This document shows, piece after piece, positions 1 through 4,463 of a DNA stretch of 7,676 nucleotides. The position numbers and the translations under genes are program-made. Position 1 is the stretch's first letter. Each line of letters starts with the position of its first letter. The stretch lies in the NCBI GenBank assembly GCA_915070235.1, contig CAJZFM010000096.1, forward strand, positions 1 through 7,676, written 5' to 3'. The DNA is from an uncultured Capnocytophaga sp. (lineage in GTDB: Bacteria; Bacteroidota; Bacteroidia; Flavobacteriales; Flavobacteriaceae). The notes beneath the pieces were generated by a model that saw nothing but the letters and a program-made list of their open reading frames with translations, ran no database searches and was not told the origin of the DNA.

Positions 1-92
1 GGGTCGTGGGAGATGACCACGTTGATAGGTTACAGGTGTAAAGGTGGTAACATCAAAGCCGAGTGATACTAATAACCCGAAGACTTATTGTA
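1..92 (+). rRNA. 23S ribosomal RNA, 3' end (partial)
   Basis: This is the last part of a large-subunit rRNA gene whose body lies before the window. The stretch GACCACGTTGATAGGTTACA, then GGTGTAAAGG and CCGAGTGATACTAAT, is the conserved 3' terminal region of bacterial 23S rRNA and aligns by eye with the E. coli 3' end (ACGTTGATAGGC, GGTACTAATGAACCG). The end near base 92 is set by counting about 20 nt after ACTAAT as in E. coli, and could be off by several bases. The order 23S-spacer-5S-terminator shows this is the distal end of an rrn operon read on the + strand. The mature 3' end should pair with the 23S 5' end, which is not in the window. Confidence 0.93.
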
Positions 93-110
93 CGAAATTC
101 TTTTTTCAGT

Positions 111-166
111 GGTTAGTGATTAGTTGTTAGTAATTAGTCATTAGTCACTAGTAGTTAACCATTAGT
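111..166 (+). repeat. Heptad repeat array, eight units of NNTTAGT
   Basis: Eight consecutive 7-bp units can be read without a break: GGTTAGT, GATTAGT, TGTTAGT, AATTAGT, CATTAGT, CACTAGT, AGTTAAC, CATTAGT. The last five positions are nearly fixed (TTAGT) and the first two vary. The array sits in the 23S-5S spacer just downstream of the mature 23S end, so it is transcribed as part of the rRNA precursor. Complementary-sense units (ACTAANN) occur at 299-312 and 484-511, so the precursor could fold these segments together. It resembles the short tandemly repeated heptamers of cyanobacteria in style. No function is known to me. Confidence 0.8.
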
Positions 167-195
167 TTGGTGTCTTATCCAATGTTGTCAATTAA

Positions 196-216
196 GTGAA
201 GAGTGAACAGTGAAGA
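196..216 (+). repeat. Three heptads GTGAANA
   Basis: Three adjacent 7-bp units, GTGAAGA, GTGAACA and GTGAAGA, lie in the 23S-5S spacer. The core differs from the TTAGT family but the period is the same. It may be a sequence variant of the same repeat process or a coincidence, since three units of a low-complexity word is modest evidence. Confidence 0.5.
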
Positions 217-284
217 GAGAAAAGTTATTCTCTACATACTTAAGCTACTTTACTTTAAAATACAAGTGTGGTGAAGAACTATTC

Positions 285-312
285 ACTATTAGTTTTTCAC
301 TAATCACTAAAA
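285..312 (+). repeat. Degenerate heptads in ACTAANN orientation just before 5S
   Basis: In 7-bp phase the sequence reads ACTATTA, GTTTTTC, ACTAATC, ACTAAAA. The ACTAATCACTAA at 299-310 is the exact reverse complement of TTAGTGATTAGT at 113-124, a 12-bp inverted pair inside the 23S-5S spacer. The element touches the 5S 5' boundary, so it could take part in a precursor stem removed during 5S maturation. That role is inferred from position only. Confidence 0.5.
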
Positions 313-314
313 AT

Positions 315-424
315 TTAAGGTGGTTAAAGCGAAAGGTCTCACCTCTTACCATTCCGAACAGAGAAGTTAAACCTTTTAGCGCAGATGGTACTGCAATTTG
401 TGGGAGAGTATGTCGCCGCCTTCT
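315..424 (+). rRNA. 5S ribosomal RNA
   Basis: This is a complete 5S rRNA of about 110 nt. The signature CATTCCGAACAGAGAAGTTAA (loop B/helix III region, bases 350-370), then TAGCGCAGATGGTACTGCA and GTGGGAGAGTATGTCGCCGCC, are typical of Bacteroidota 5S. Helix I is visible as AAGGTGGT near the 5' end pairing with GCCGCCTT at the 3' end, which sets the boundaries to within a few bases. It follows 23S in the usual order and is followed at once by an intrinsic terminator. The 23S-5S spacer of roughly 220 bases contains low-complexity heptad repeats and no tRNA that I can recognise. Confidence 0.95.
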
Positions 425-428
425 TTAC

Positions 429-467
429 AAAAACCGAATTATTCGTAAAAGGATAGTTCGGTTTTTT
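429..467 (+). terminator. Intrinsic terminator of the rrn operon
   Basis: A perfect 10-bp stem, AAAAACCGAA (429-438) with TTCGGTTTTT (457-466), encloses an 18-base loop and ends in a T-run (462-467). It starts a few bases after the end of 5S, as expected for the end of an rrn transcript. The A-rich 5' arm and T-rich 3' arm mean it could also act on the opposite strand. Confidence 0.88.
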
Positions 468-483
468 ACTATTGTTTCTAATT

Positions 484-511
484 ACTAACCACTAATCACT
501 AACCACTAACG
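484..511 (+). repeat. Heptad repeat array, four units of ACTAACC type
   Basis: Four 7-bp units read ACTAACC, ACTAATC, ACTAACC, ACTAACG. They lie between the rrn terminator and the DUF3820 start codon at 515. The array is the reverse complement of the family at 111-166. Bases 491-507 pair perfectly over 17 bp with 108-124, so 5S and its terminator are bracketed by an inverted repeat. The 12-mer CTAACCACTAAT (485-496) recurs at 4164-4175, more than 3.6 kb away. Because the array ends 3 bases before the ATG, it occupies the position of the ribosome-binding region. Confidence 0.8.
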
Positions 512-514
512 GCT

Positions 515-742
515 ATGAACAACGAGATTCTCAAAGAAATCATCACCACTCCTATGCCTTATGGTAAGTATAAGGGCACTATGGTAGCTGATTTGCCCGT
601 CTATTACTTGGAATGGTTCAGCTCGCAAGGTTTTCCCAAGGGAAAGCTCGGTATGCTCTTGGCCACCACCTTTGAAATCAAAACCAATGGCTTACAAGAG
701 ATCATTGAGAATCTTAAGCAAATGATGAATACTGATAATTAG
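515..742 (+). CDS. DUF3820 family small protein
   Basis: A 75-residue protein matching the DUF3820 family by recall, described in databases as a putative quorum-sensing-regulated virulence factor. The hallmark block is MPYGKYKGTMVADLP (residues 14-28), then YYLEWF (30-35), GFPKGKLGMLL (39-49) and FEIKTNGL (53-60). Related GKYKG segments occur at the C-terminus of some exonuclease X-like proteins, but the biochemical role is not known to me and none is proposed. No signal peptide or membrane segment is seen, so it is probably cytoplasmic. The ATG at 515 leaves the conserved block near the N-terminus, as expected. It lies 48 bases after the rrn terminator, with heptad repeats against the start codon and no clear TTG/TAnnTTTG promoter, so expression may depend on rrn read-through or a weak unrecognised promoter. 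Confidence 0.82.
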   Translation: MNNEILKEIITTPMPYGKYKGTMVADLPVYYLEWFSSQGFPKGKLGMLLATTFEIKTNGLQEIIENLKQMMNTDN

Positions 743-761
743 TTTCTGCAATATTTCATTA

Positions 762-789
762 ACAATTGACAATTAGCAATTGATAATTC
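762..789 (+). repeat. Heptad repeat array, four units around CAATTG
   Basis: Four 7-bp units read ACAATTG, ACAATTA, GCAATTG, ATAATTC in the short spacer before nrnA. The core (AATT) differs from the TTAGT family but the period is again exactly seven. The third and fourth units overlap the TTG (780-782) that I read as the -33 element of the nrnA promoter, so the repeat forms part of that promoter. Confidence 0.6.
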
Positions 790-809
790 AAAAAGAATTT
801 GTATCTTTG
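780..809 (+). promoter_or_regulatory. Promoter of the nrnA-gldI-ppiase operon (TTG-N19-TATCTTTG)
   Basis: TATCTTTG (802-809) is an exact match to the Bacteroidota -7 consensus TAnnTTTG. TTG (780-782) lies 19 bases upstream, within the spacing known for Flavobacterium and Bacteroides primary-sigma promoters. Transcription would begin about 5-9 bases after 809, which is at or next to the ATG at 814. This implies a leaderless or nearly leaderless mRNA. The start site itself is inferred. Confidence 0.75.
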
Positions 810-813
810 CCCT

Positions 814-1851
814 ATGAATATACAAGATAGTAAAAGCCTACAAGCGCTTTTGGATCATAGGCCAGTGATAACCATAGTTCCCCATACCTCTCCCGATGGA
901 GATGCCATAGGGAGCACATTGGGATTGTATCATTTTCTTAAAAATCAGGGACATGATGTACAGGTGATTGCCCCTACCGATTTTCCTGATTTCCTAAAAT
1001 GGATGCCCGCCGCTGACCAGATTCTTATCTATCCCAATGAGGAGAGTAAGGCTGAGCAACGTATTGCGGCTTCTTCTCTTATATTTACTTTAGATTTCAA
1101 TAACTTACTGAGGGCTAAACCATTAACTCCTTTGTTGGAACAATCTGGAGTAGATTTTGTGATGATAGATCACCACCAACAGCCCGATACATATGCTAAA
1201 ATAACCTATTCTGATGACAAGGCCAGTTCCACTTGTGAGCTGATATATAAGGTGATAACAGCTCTTAGCTCTGAGCAGGCTATCAATCAGGAGATTGCCA
1301 CCTGTCTCTATACAGGAATTATGACCGATACAGGAGGATTTCGTTTTTCAATGACTTCCCCTGAGACCCACAGGATTGTAGCAACGCTCTTGGAGAAAGG
1401 AGCTAATTGTACAGAGATAGCCTCAGAAGTCTTAGATAGCTATTCCATAGATCGTTTGTTACTATTGGGACATGTGCTCAATGATCTCACCTATTTGCCA
1501 CAGCATCGCACGGCTTATATGTATATCAGTAGCAAGACCCTCAAGCAGTTCAATTTTCGCAAGGGTGATACCGAAGGCTTTGTCAATTATGGATTGCGTA
1601 TCAAGGAGGCTGAATTGGCCGCTATATTTATTGAAAATGAGGAAGATAAGTTGATCAAAATATCTTTCCGTTCCAAAACCAACTTAGATGTGAATCTTTT
1701 GGCGCGTACTTATTTCAATGGAGGAGGGCATATCAATGCGGCGGGGGGAAGTTCGCACACCTCTTTGGAGGATACGGTTAAGTATTTCTTGGAAGTATTG
1801 CCCCAATTCTTATCACGCCCTGATGCCTATCATTCAAATCCCATATTATGA
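814..1851 (+). CDS. nrnA: Bifunctional nanoRNase / pAp phosphatase, DHH-DHHA1 family
   Basis: A 345-residue DHH-family phosphoesterase. In the NrnA family these enzymes use metal ions to degrade RNAs of 2-5 nt to mononucleotides and to dephosphorylate 3'-phosphoadenosine 5'-phosphate, standing in for oligoribonuclease and CysQ in bacteria that lack them. Metal-binding motifs are intact: H24-x-x-x-D28-x-D30 (HTSPDGDAIGS), the D of FTLDFNN near residue 94, D119-H120-H121 and D172 in TDTGG (172-175). The C-terminal DHHA1 substrate motif is GGGHINAAGG (303-312). There is no signal peptide, so it is cytoplasmic. The ATG at 814 gives the usual family N-terminus. An upstream in-frame TTG at 799 would place the -7 promoter element inside the gene and is not used. 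The gene ends in an ATGA overlap with gldI, suggesting coupled translation. Substrate range cannot be decided from sequence alone. Confidence 0.88.
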   Translation: MNIQDSKSLQALLDHRPVITIVPHTSPDGDAIGSTLGLYHFLKNQGHDVQVIAPTDFPDFLKWMPAADQILIYPNEESKAEQRIAASSLIFTLDFNNLLRAKPLTPLLEQSGVDFVMIDHHQQPDTYAKITYSDDKASSTCELIYKVITALSSEQAINQEIATCLYTGIMTDTGGFRFSMTSPETHRIVATLLEKGANCTEIASEVLDSYSIDRLLLLGHVLNDLTYLPQHRTAYMYISSKTLKQFNFRKGDTEGFVNYGLRIKEAELAAIFIENEEDKLIKISFRSKTNLDVNLLARTYFNGGGHINAAGGSSHTSLEDTVKYFLEVLPQFLSRPDAYHSNPIL

Positions 1852-2432
1852 GAACTATATTTGCCCTACTGATACTTTTGTTAGTAGTTTCCTGTAATAA
1901 GAAGGAAGCTCGCCGTCCTGTAATGATCAAAACAGATACTTTTCTAAAAGAATCGGCTAAGAAAAATAGGGAATTACTTGAAGACCAAGAGGCTGTGATG
2001 GATTCCATTATTGCTTGTGATACACTACATACCTATCTGAATTCCAAGGATGGTTTCAAGTACTACTATCTATCGGAGAATGCAGCACCTGACCCTCTAC
2101 CTCAATTTGGAGATCAGGTAGAGTTTACCTACAGTATTTCAGATATTTACGGGAAAGAAATTTATACTAAGGAGGACTCCAAGGTCATTACTTATATAGT
2201 GGATAAGCAGGAACTATTTCAGGGACTTCGGCAGGCCATTAAGCTATTGAAAGTCTATGAAGAAGCCGTGTTTTTCTTTCCTTCTGAAATTGCTTTTGGC
2301 TATCACGGAGATAAGGAAAAAATAGGTATTAATAAGCCTATCCGTGCTCAGGTACATATCCTTAAGATTACACCTGCTAAAGAGGAAGGCACTGTAGAAA
2401 CTTCTAAAGAGAGAGCAGAAGAAGCTAATTGA
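1848..2432 (+). CDS. gldI: GldI, FKBP-like gliding motility lipoprotein
   Basis: A 194-residue lipoprotein. A short signal peptide ends in a lipobox (VVSC) with the lipidated cysteine at residue 16. The residues after it (NKKEA) are not a strong match to the surface-export signal described in Capnocytophaga, so a periplasm-facing location is more likely. Residues about 85-175 form an FKBP-type fold (GDQVEFTYSI, SEIAFGYHG, RAQVHILKI). Flavobacterium johnsoniae GldI, a lipoprotein of this kind, is required for gliding and chitin use, and probably helps fold gliding or type IX secretion components. By eye, FKBP active-site positions are changed: the F36-D37 pair of human FKBP12 reads I105-Y106, W59 reads L127 and Y82 reads F150. 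A chaperone-like or weak isomerase role is therefore plausible. The tail (about 178-194) is charged and probably disordered. The start overlaps the nrnA stop (ATGA), and the next isomerase gene begins 33 bases later. Confidence 0.85.
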   Translation: MRTIFALLILLLVVSCNKKEARRPVMIKTDTFLKESAKKNRELLEDQEAVMDSIIACDTLHTYLNSKDGFKYYYLSENAAPDPLPQFGDQVEFTYSISDIYGKEIYTKEDSKVITYIVDKQELFQGLRQAIKLLKVYEEAVFFFPSEIAFGYHGDKEKIGINKPIRAQVHILKITPAKEEGTVETSKERAEEAN

Positions 2433-2465
2433 AAATGTAATTTCATTTGTTAAATATAGAAATTT

Positions 2466-3605
2466 ATGAAAAAAGTCAAATTATGGGCATTGTTATTGCC
2501 CTTGTTTTTAGTGGCTTGTAAGTCTGCTAAGTATCCGAACCTCAAGGACGGGTTGTATGCAGATATCCAAACCAATCATGGAGATATGCTTGCTGAGCTC
2601 TACTACAAGGCAACTCCAGGAACCGTGGCTAATTTCGTTTCTTTGGCAGAAGGAACCAATACTTATGTGGCAGACTCTCTCAAGGGTAAGCACTATTACG
2701 ATGGTACCAAATCACACCGTGTGATTAAGAACTTCATGCTTCAGGCGGGCGACCGTACCGCTACAGGAATGGGCGACCCTGGGTATAAGTTTGCCGACGA
2801 GTTTGTAGATACCTTGACCTTTACTAAAAAAGGGCAACTCGCCATGGCCAACTCAGGACCAGCAACCAATGGCAGTCAGTTCTTTATTACTGAAAAAGCC
2901 ACTAAATGGCTTAACTTCCGTCATGCTATTTTTGGACAAGTAATCCAAGGCGAAGATGTCATTAGCAAAATCACTGATGAACAAACAAGTGAAAAGGATA
3001 GCCGTCCTAAAAATCCTGTGATTATCAAGAAAGTAGAGATTATCCGTGTAGGTAAGGACGCTCAGAAATGGGACGCTCCTAAAGTGTTTGATGCTTTTAT
3101 GAAAGAGCAAAATGCTAAGGCTCAGAAGTTAGAATCACAAAGGGAAAAGAACCTTGCCGTTATGGCAGAGCAGGAAGCGAAAGCTGTAGCACAACCCTCA
3201 GGTATCAAGATACTTAAACTCAAGGAAGGCAATGGTGTAAAACCTCAAATCGGAGCGGATATATTGGTAAATTATGCAGGTTTCCTCCGCGCTACAGGAG
3301 ATTTGTTTGACACCAATATAGCAGAAATTGCCAGAGAAAATGATGCTTATGATGCCGCACGTGCCGCTGATCCTCAGTATGGGTATATACCTTATACTTG
3401 GCAATATAGCCCAGAGGTAGGCCTTATCGCTGGCTTTAAGGAAGCACTCCTTTCTATGAAAGTGGGGGATAGAGTACGTGTATTTATCCCTTCTGCCTTG
3501 GCTTATGGCAAAGAAGGTTTTGATAATGGTGTGATTCCTCCCGATGCTGACCTTATGTTTGAAATAGAAATTGTGGATGCACAAGTTACTGATGCAGCAA
3601 AATAG
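2466..3605 (+). CDS. Dual-domain peptidyl-prolyl isomerase lipoprotein (cyclophilin + FKBP)
   Basis: A 379-residue lipoprotein. The signal peptide ends in LVAC with lipidated C18, followed by KSAK, which has no acidic export signal, so it probably faces the periplasm. Residues about 28-195 are a cyclophilin domain with the complete human CypA active-site set: R85 (R55), F90 (F60), M91 (M61), Q93 (Q63), A128-N129 (101-102), Q138 (Q111), F140 (F113), W148 (W121), L149 and H153 (H126). A charged, probably helical linker (about 198-245) leads to an FKBP domain (about 246-375) that keeps Y270, F281-D282 and Y347, with F324 at the W59 position and a roughly 35-residue insertion (284-318). Proteins joining both immunophilin families are known, including one reported from Flavobacterium. 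Its likely job is proline isomerisation during folding of exported proteins. It shares a transcript with nrnA and gldI and is followed by a strong terminator. Confidence 0.9.
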   Translation: MKKVKLWALLLPLFLVACKSAKYPNLKDGLYADIQTNHGDMLAELYYKATPGTVANFVSLAEGTNTYVADSLKGKHYYDGTKSHRVIKNFMLQAGDRTATGMGDPGYKFADEFVDTLTFTKKGQLAMANSGPATNGSQFFITEKATKWLNFRHAIFGQVIQGEDVISKITDEQTSEKDSRPKNPVIIKKVEIIRVGKDAQKWDAPKVFDAFMKEQNAKAQKLESQREKNLAVMAEQEAKAVAQPSGIKILKLKEGNGVKPQIGADILVNYAGFLRATGDLFDTNIAEIARENDAYDAARAADPQYGYIPYTWQYSPEVGLIAGFKEALLSMKVGDRVRVFIPSALAYGKEGFDNGVIPPDADLMFEIEIVDAQVTDAAK

Positions 3606-3628
3606 ATAGACTGAATATAGAATAATAG

Positions 3629-3664
3629 CCTTGCCAAAAGTTTATTATTTTTGGCAAGGTTTTT
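3629..3664 (+). terminator. Intrinsic terminator closing the nrnA-gldI-ppiase operon
   Basis: A perfect 11-bp stem, CCTTGCCAAAA (3629-3639) with TTTTGGCAAGG (3649-3659), has a 9-base loop and five T residues (3660-3664). It begins 23 bases after the isomerase stop codon. Its presence argues against an in-frame TTG start at 3631 for the VanZ-family gene, because that start codon would be inside the stem. Confidence 0.9.
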
Positions 3665-3690
3665 GCCATATTGGGCTGAATAGAATTAAA

Positions 3691-4032
3691 ATGCTTTATA
3701 AAATTATATTCTTTCTTTACGGAAGTTTCCTAACTTATATCCTTTTACGTCCTACTTCAGATCTTCCACGGAATTTTCCGTCTTTTGAAGGAATGGACAA
3801 AGTCGTACATTTCCTAATATTTACACTCTTAGCATATCTCTATAGAATGGCTTTTCCCAAACATTCTATTGTAAGGGAACTTTTATTGCTTTCAGCATAT
3901 GCACTATTGACTGAAATTATGCAAGAGCAGATGCGAATGGGTCGTACTGGTGATCCGCTGGATATGCTTGCTGATGTTTTGGGAATCCTTACAGGAATGT
4001 TTGCCTTTAATTTGACTAAAAAAAACAGCTAA
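3691..4032 (+). CDS. VanZ-family small membrane protein
   Basis: A 113-residue integral membrane protein of the VanZ-like family. The family pattern is visible: GMDKVVHFLIFTLLAYL (about 34-50), LTEIMQ (75-80) and GRTGDPLDMLADVLG (86-100), where charged residues sit beside predicted membrane spans. About four hydrophobic segments can be placed at roughly 3-19, 38-53, 60-77 and 92-108. VanZ itself gives low-level teicoplanin resistance in enterococci, but small homologues like this are widespread and their role is unknown, so a resistance function should not be read from the name. The ATG at 3691 was chosen over TTG 3631 because the latter lies in the upstream terminator. No convincing TAnnTTTG promoter was found before it, and it may rely on read-through. 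A terminator follows at 4067. Confidence 0.8.
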   Translation: MLYKIIFFLYGSFLTYILLRPTSDLPRNFPSFEGMDKVVHFLIFTLLAYLYRMAFPKHSIVRELLLLSAYALLTEIMQEQMRMGRTGDPLDMLADVLGILTGMFAFNLTKKNS

Positions 4033-4066
4033 GAAGAAATAATGTAAGACTAATAGATTTATATTG

Positions 4067-4103
4067 AAAGGCTCATTTTCTTTTAGGGAAAGAGTCTTTT
4101 TTT
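4067..4103 (+). terminator. Intrinsic terminator after the VanZ-family gene
   Basis: AAAGGCTC (4067-4074) pairs with GAGTCTTT (4092-4099) over 8 bp with one G-U wobble. Further TTTC/GAAA pairing inside the loop (4077-4080 with 4088-4091) extends it. The 3' arm runs into seven T residues (4097-4103). It starts 35 bases after the stop codon. Confidence 0.75.
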
Positions 4104-4140
4104 ACTGAATCAAGCCCTTACAGAGCTTGCGAAACTTAAT

Positions 4141-4184
4141 TTAGTGGTTAGTCTTAGTATAGGCTAACCACTAATTGTTTTTTT
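4141..4184 (+). terminator. Heptad-repeat hairpin followed by a T-run (second terminator candidate)
   Basis: TTAGTGGTTAG (4141-4151) and CTAACCACTAA (4164-4174) form a perfect 11-bp stem with a 12-base loop, followed by TTG and seven T residues (4178-4184). Each arm is about one and a half heptads of the TTAGT/ACTAA family, so the repeat family itself supplies a terminator-like structure. The stem is AT-rich, so its strength is uncertain. It may equally be only an inverted repeat pair. Confidence 0.55.
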
Positions 4185-4312
4185 ATCTTTTACTTTTTCT
4201 CCTAAAAAAATGAGGGGGTCTTTAAAATACTGTCAAAGAAAAGTCTTAATTACATGAATATTAACTAATTATTTTAACAAGAGAAAAGTTATAAACAAAT
4301 TTTGTTTTTTGG

Positions 4313-4343
4313 TTGATAACTAAGAAAAAAAGTAATAATTTTG
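4313..4343 (+). promoter_or_regulatory. ftsZ promoter (TTG-N20-TAATTTTG)
   Basis: TAATTTTG (4336-4343) is an exact match to the -7 consensus TAnnTTTG, and TTG (4313-4315) lies 20 bases upstream, both as expected for Bacteroidota primary-sigma promoters. The predicted start near 4349-4352 gives ftsZ its own transcript with a leader of about 110 bases. The region upstream is very AT-rich. This is the only good promoter match I found in the 431-base region. Confidence 0.72.
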
Positions 4344-4370
4344 CCACAGAACAAAGAATAAGAAGTGTCG

Positions 4371-4434
4371 TTAATGATTAATGGTTAATACCATTGATAA
4401 TTAATTATTTAAGGCTAACCACTCATTGCTAATT
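4371..4434 (+). repeat. Heptad repeats in the ftsZ leader
   Basis: Three 7-bp units, TTAATGA, TTAATGG and TTAATAC (4371-4391), run into CATTGAT, and AATGG/CCATT (4380-4384 with 4391-4395) can form a short hairpin. A second cluster, GCTAACC, ACTCATT, GCTAATT (4414-4434), is also in 7-bp phase. The shared word GGCTAACCACT occurs both here (4413-4423) and at 4162-4172. All of this lies between the predicted transcription start and the ftsZ ATG, so it would be part of the mRNA leader. Confidence 0.55.
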
Positions 4435-4463
4435 GAGAAAACAATAAAAAACAGCAAAAAAAT

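Larger units (their letters stand above)
4033..4463. other. 431-base intergenic region between vanZ-like gene and ftsZ
   Basis: I find no credible coding region here. In order it holds the vanZ-like terminator (4067-4103), a small hairpin CAAGC/GCTTG (4111-4115 with 4125-4129), a heptad-built hairpin with a T-run (4141-4184), a very AT-rich stretch (about 4185-4312), the ftsZ promoter (4313-4343), and a roughly 110-base ftsZ leader with further heptads (4371-4434). It is a candidate place for division-gene control. No riboswitch or protein-binding site of a known class was recognised. Confidence 0.7.

Noticed and set aside
111..166. CRISPR array
   Set aside because: Units are 7 bp with no spacers, and no cas genes are present.
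210..488. Open frame of 92 codons across the 23S-5S spacer and 5S gene
   Set aside because: It runs through the whole 5S rRNA gene and the rrn terminator, has no recognisable protein motif, and begins in repeat DNA.
108..507. Insertion sequence ends or a miniature mobile element
   Set aside because: The 17-bp inverted repeat encloses 5S rRNA, not a transposase. There is no clear target duplication, and the arms belong to heptad arrays found elsewhere in the window.
799..813. Upstream TTG start for nrnA
   Set aside because: It would put the TAnnTTTG promoter element inside the coding sequence. The ATG at 814 fits the family N-terminus.
3198..3584. Minus-strand open frame of 128 codons opposite the FKBP domain
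   Set aside because: The + strand protein is a clear two-domain isomerase. The reverse frame has no recognisable motif or regulatory signal.
3646..3653. TATTTTTG as a -7 promoter element for the VanZ-family gene
   Set aside because: It matches TAnnTTTG but lies within the loop and stem of a terminator. The nearest TTG is only 12 bases upstream, too close for a -33 element.
3631..3690. TTG start for the VanZ-family gene at 3631
   Set aside because: The extra 20 residues are encoded by the terminator hairpin of the preceding operon, and the family N-terminus fits ATG 3691.
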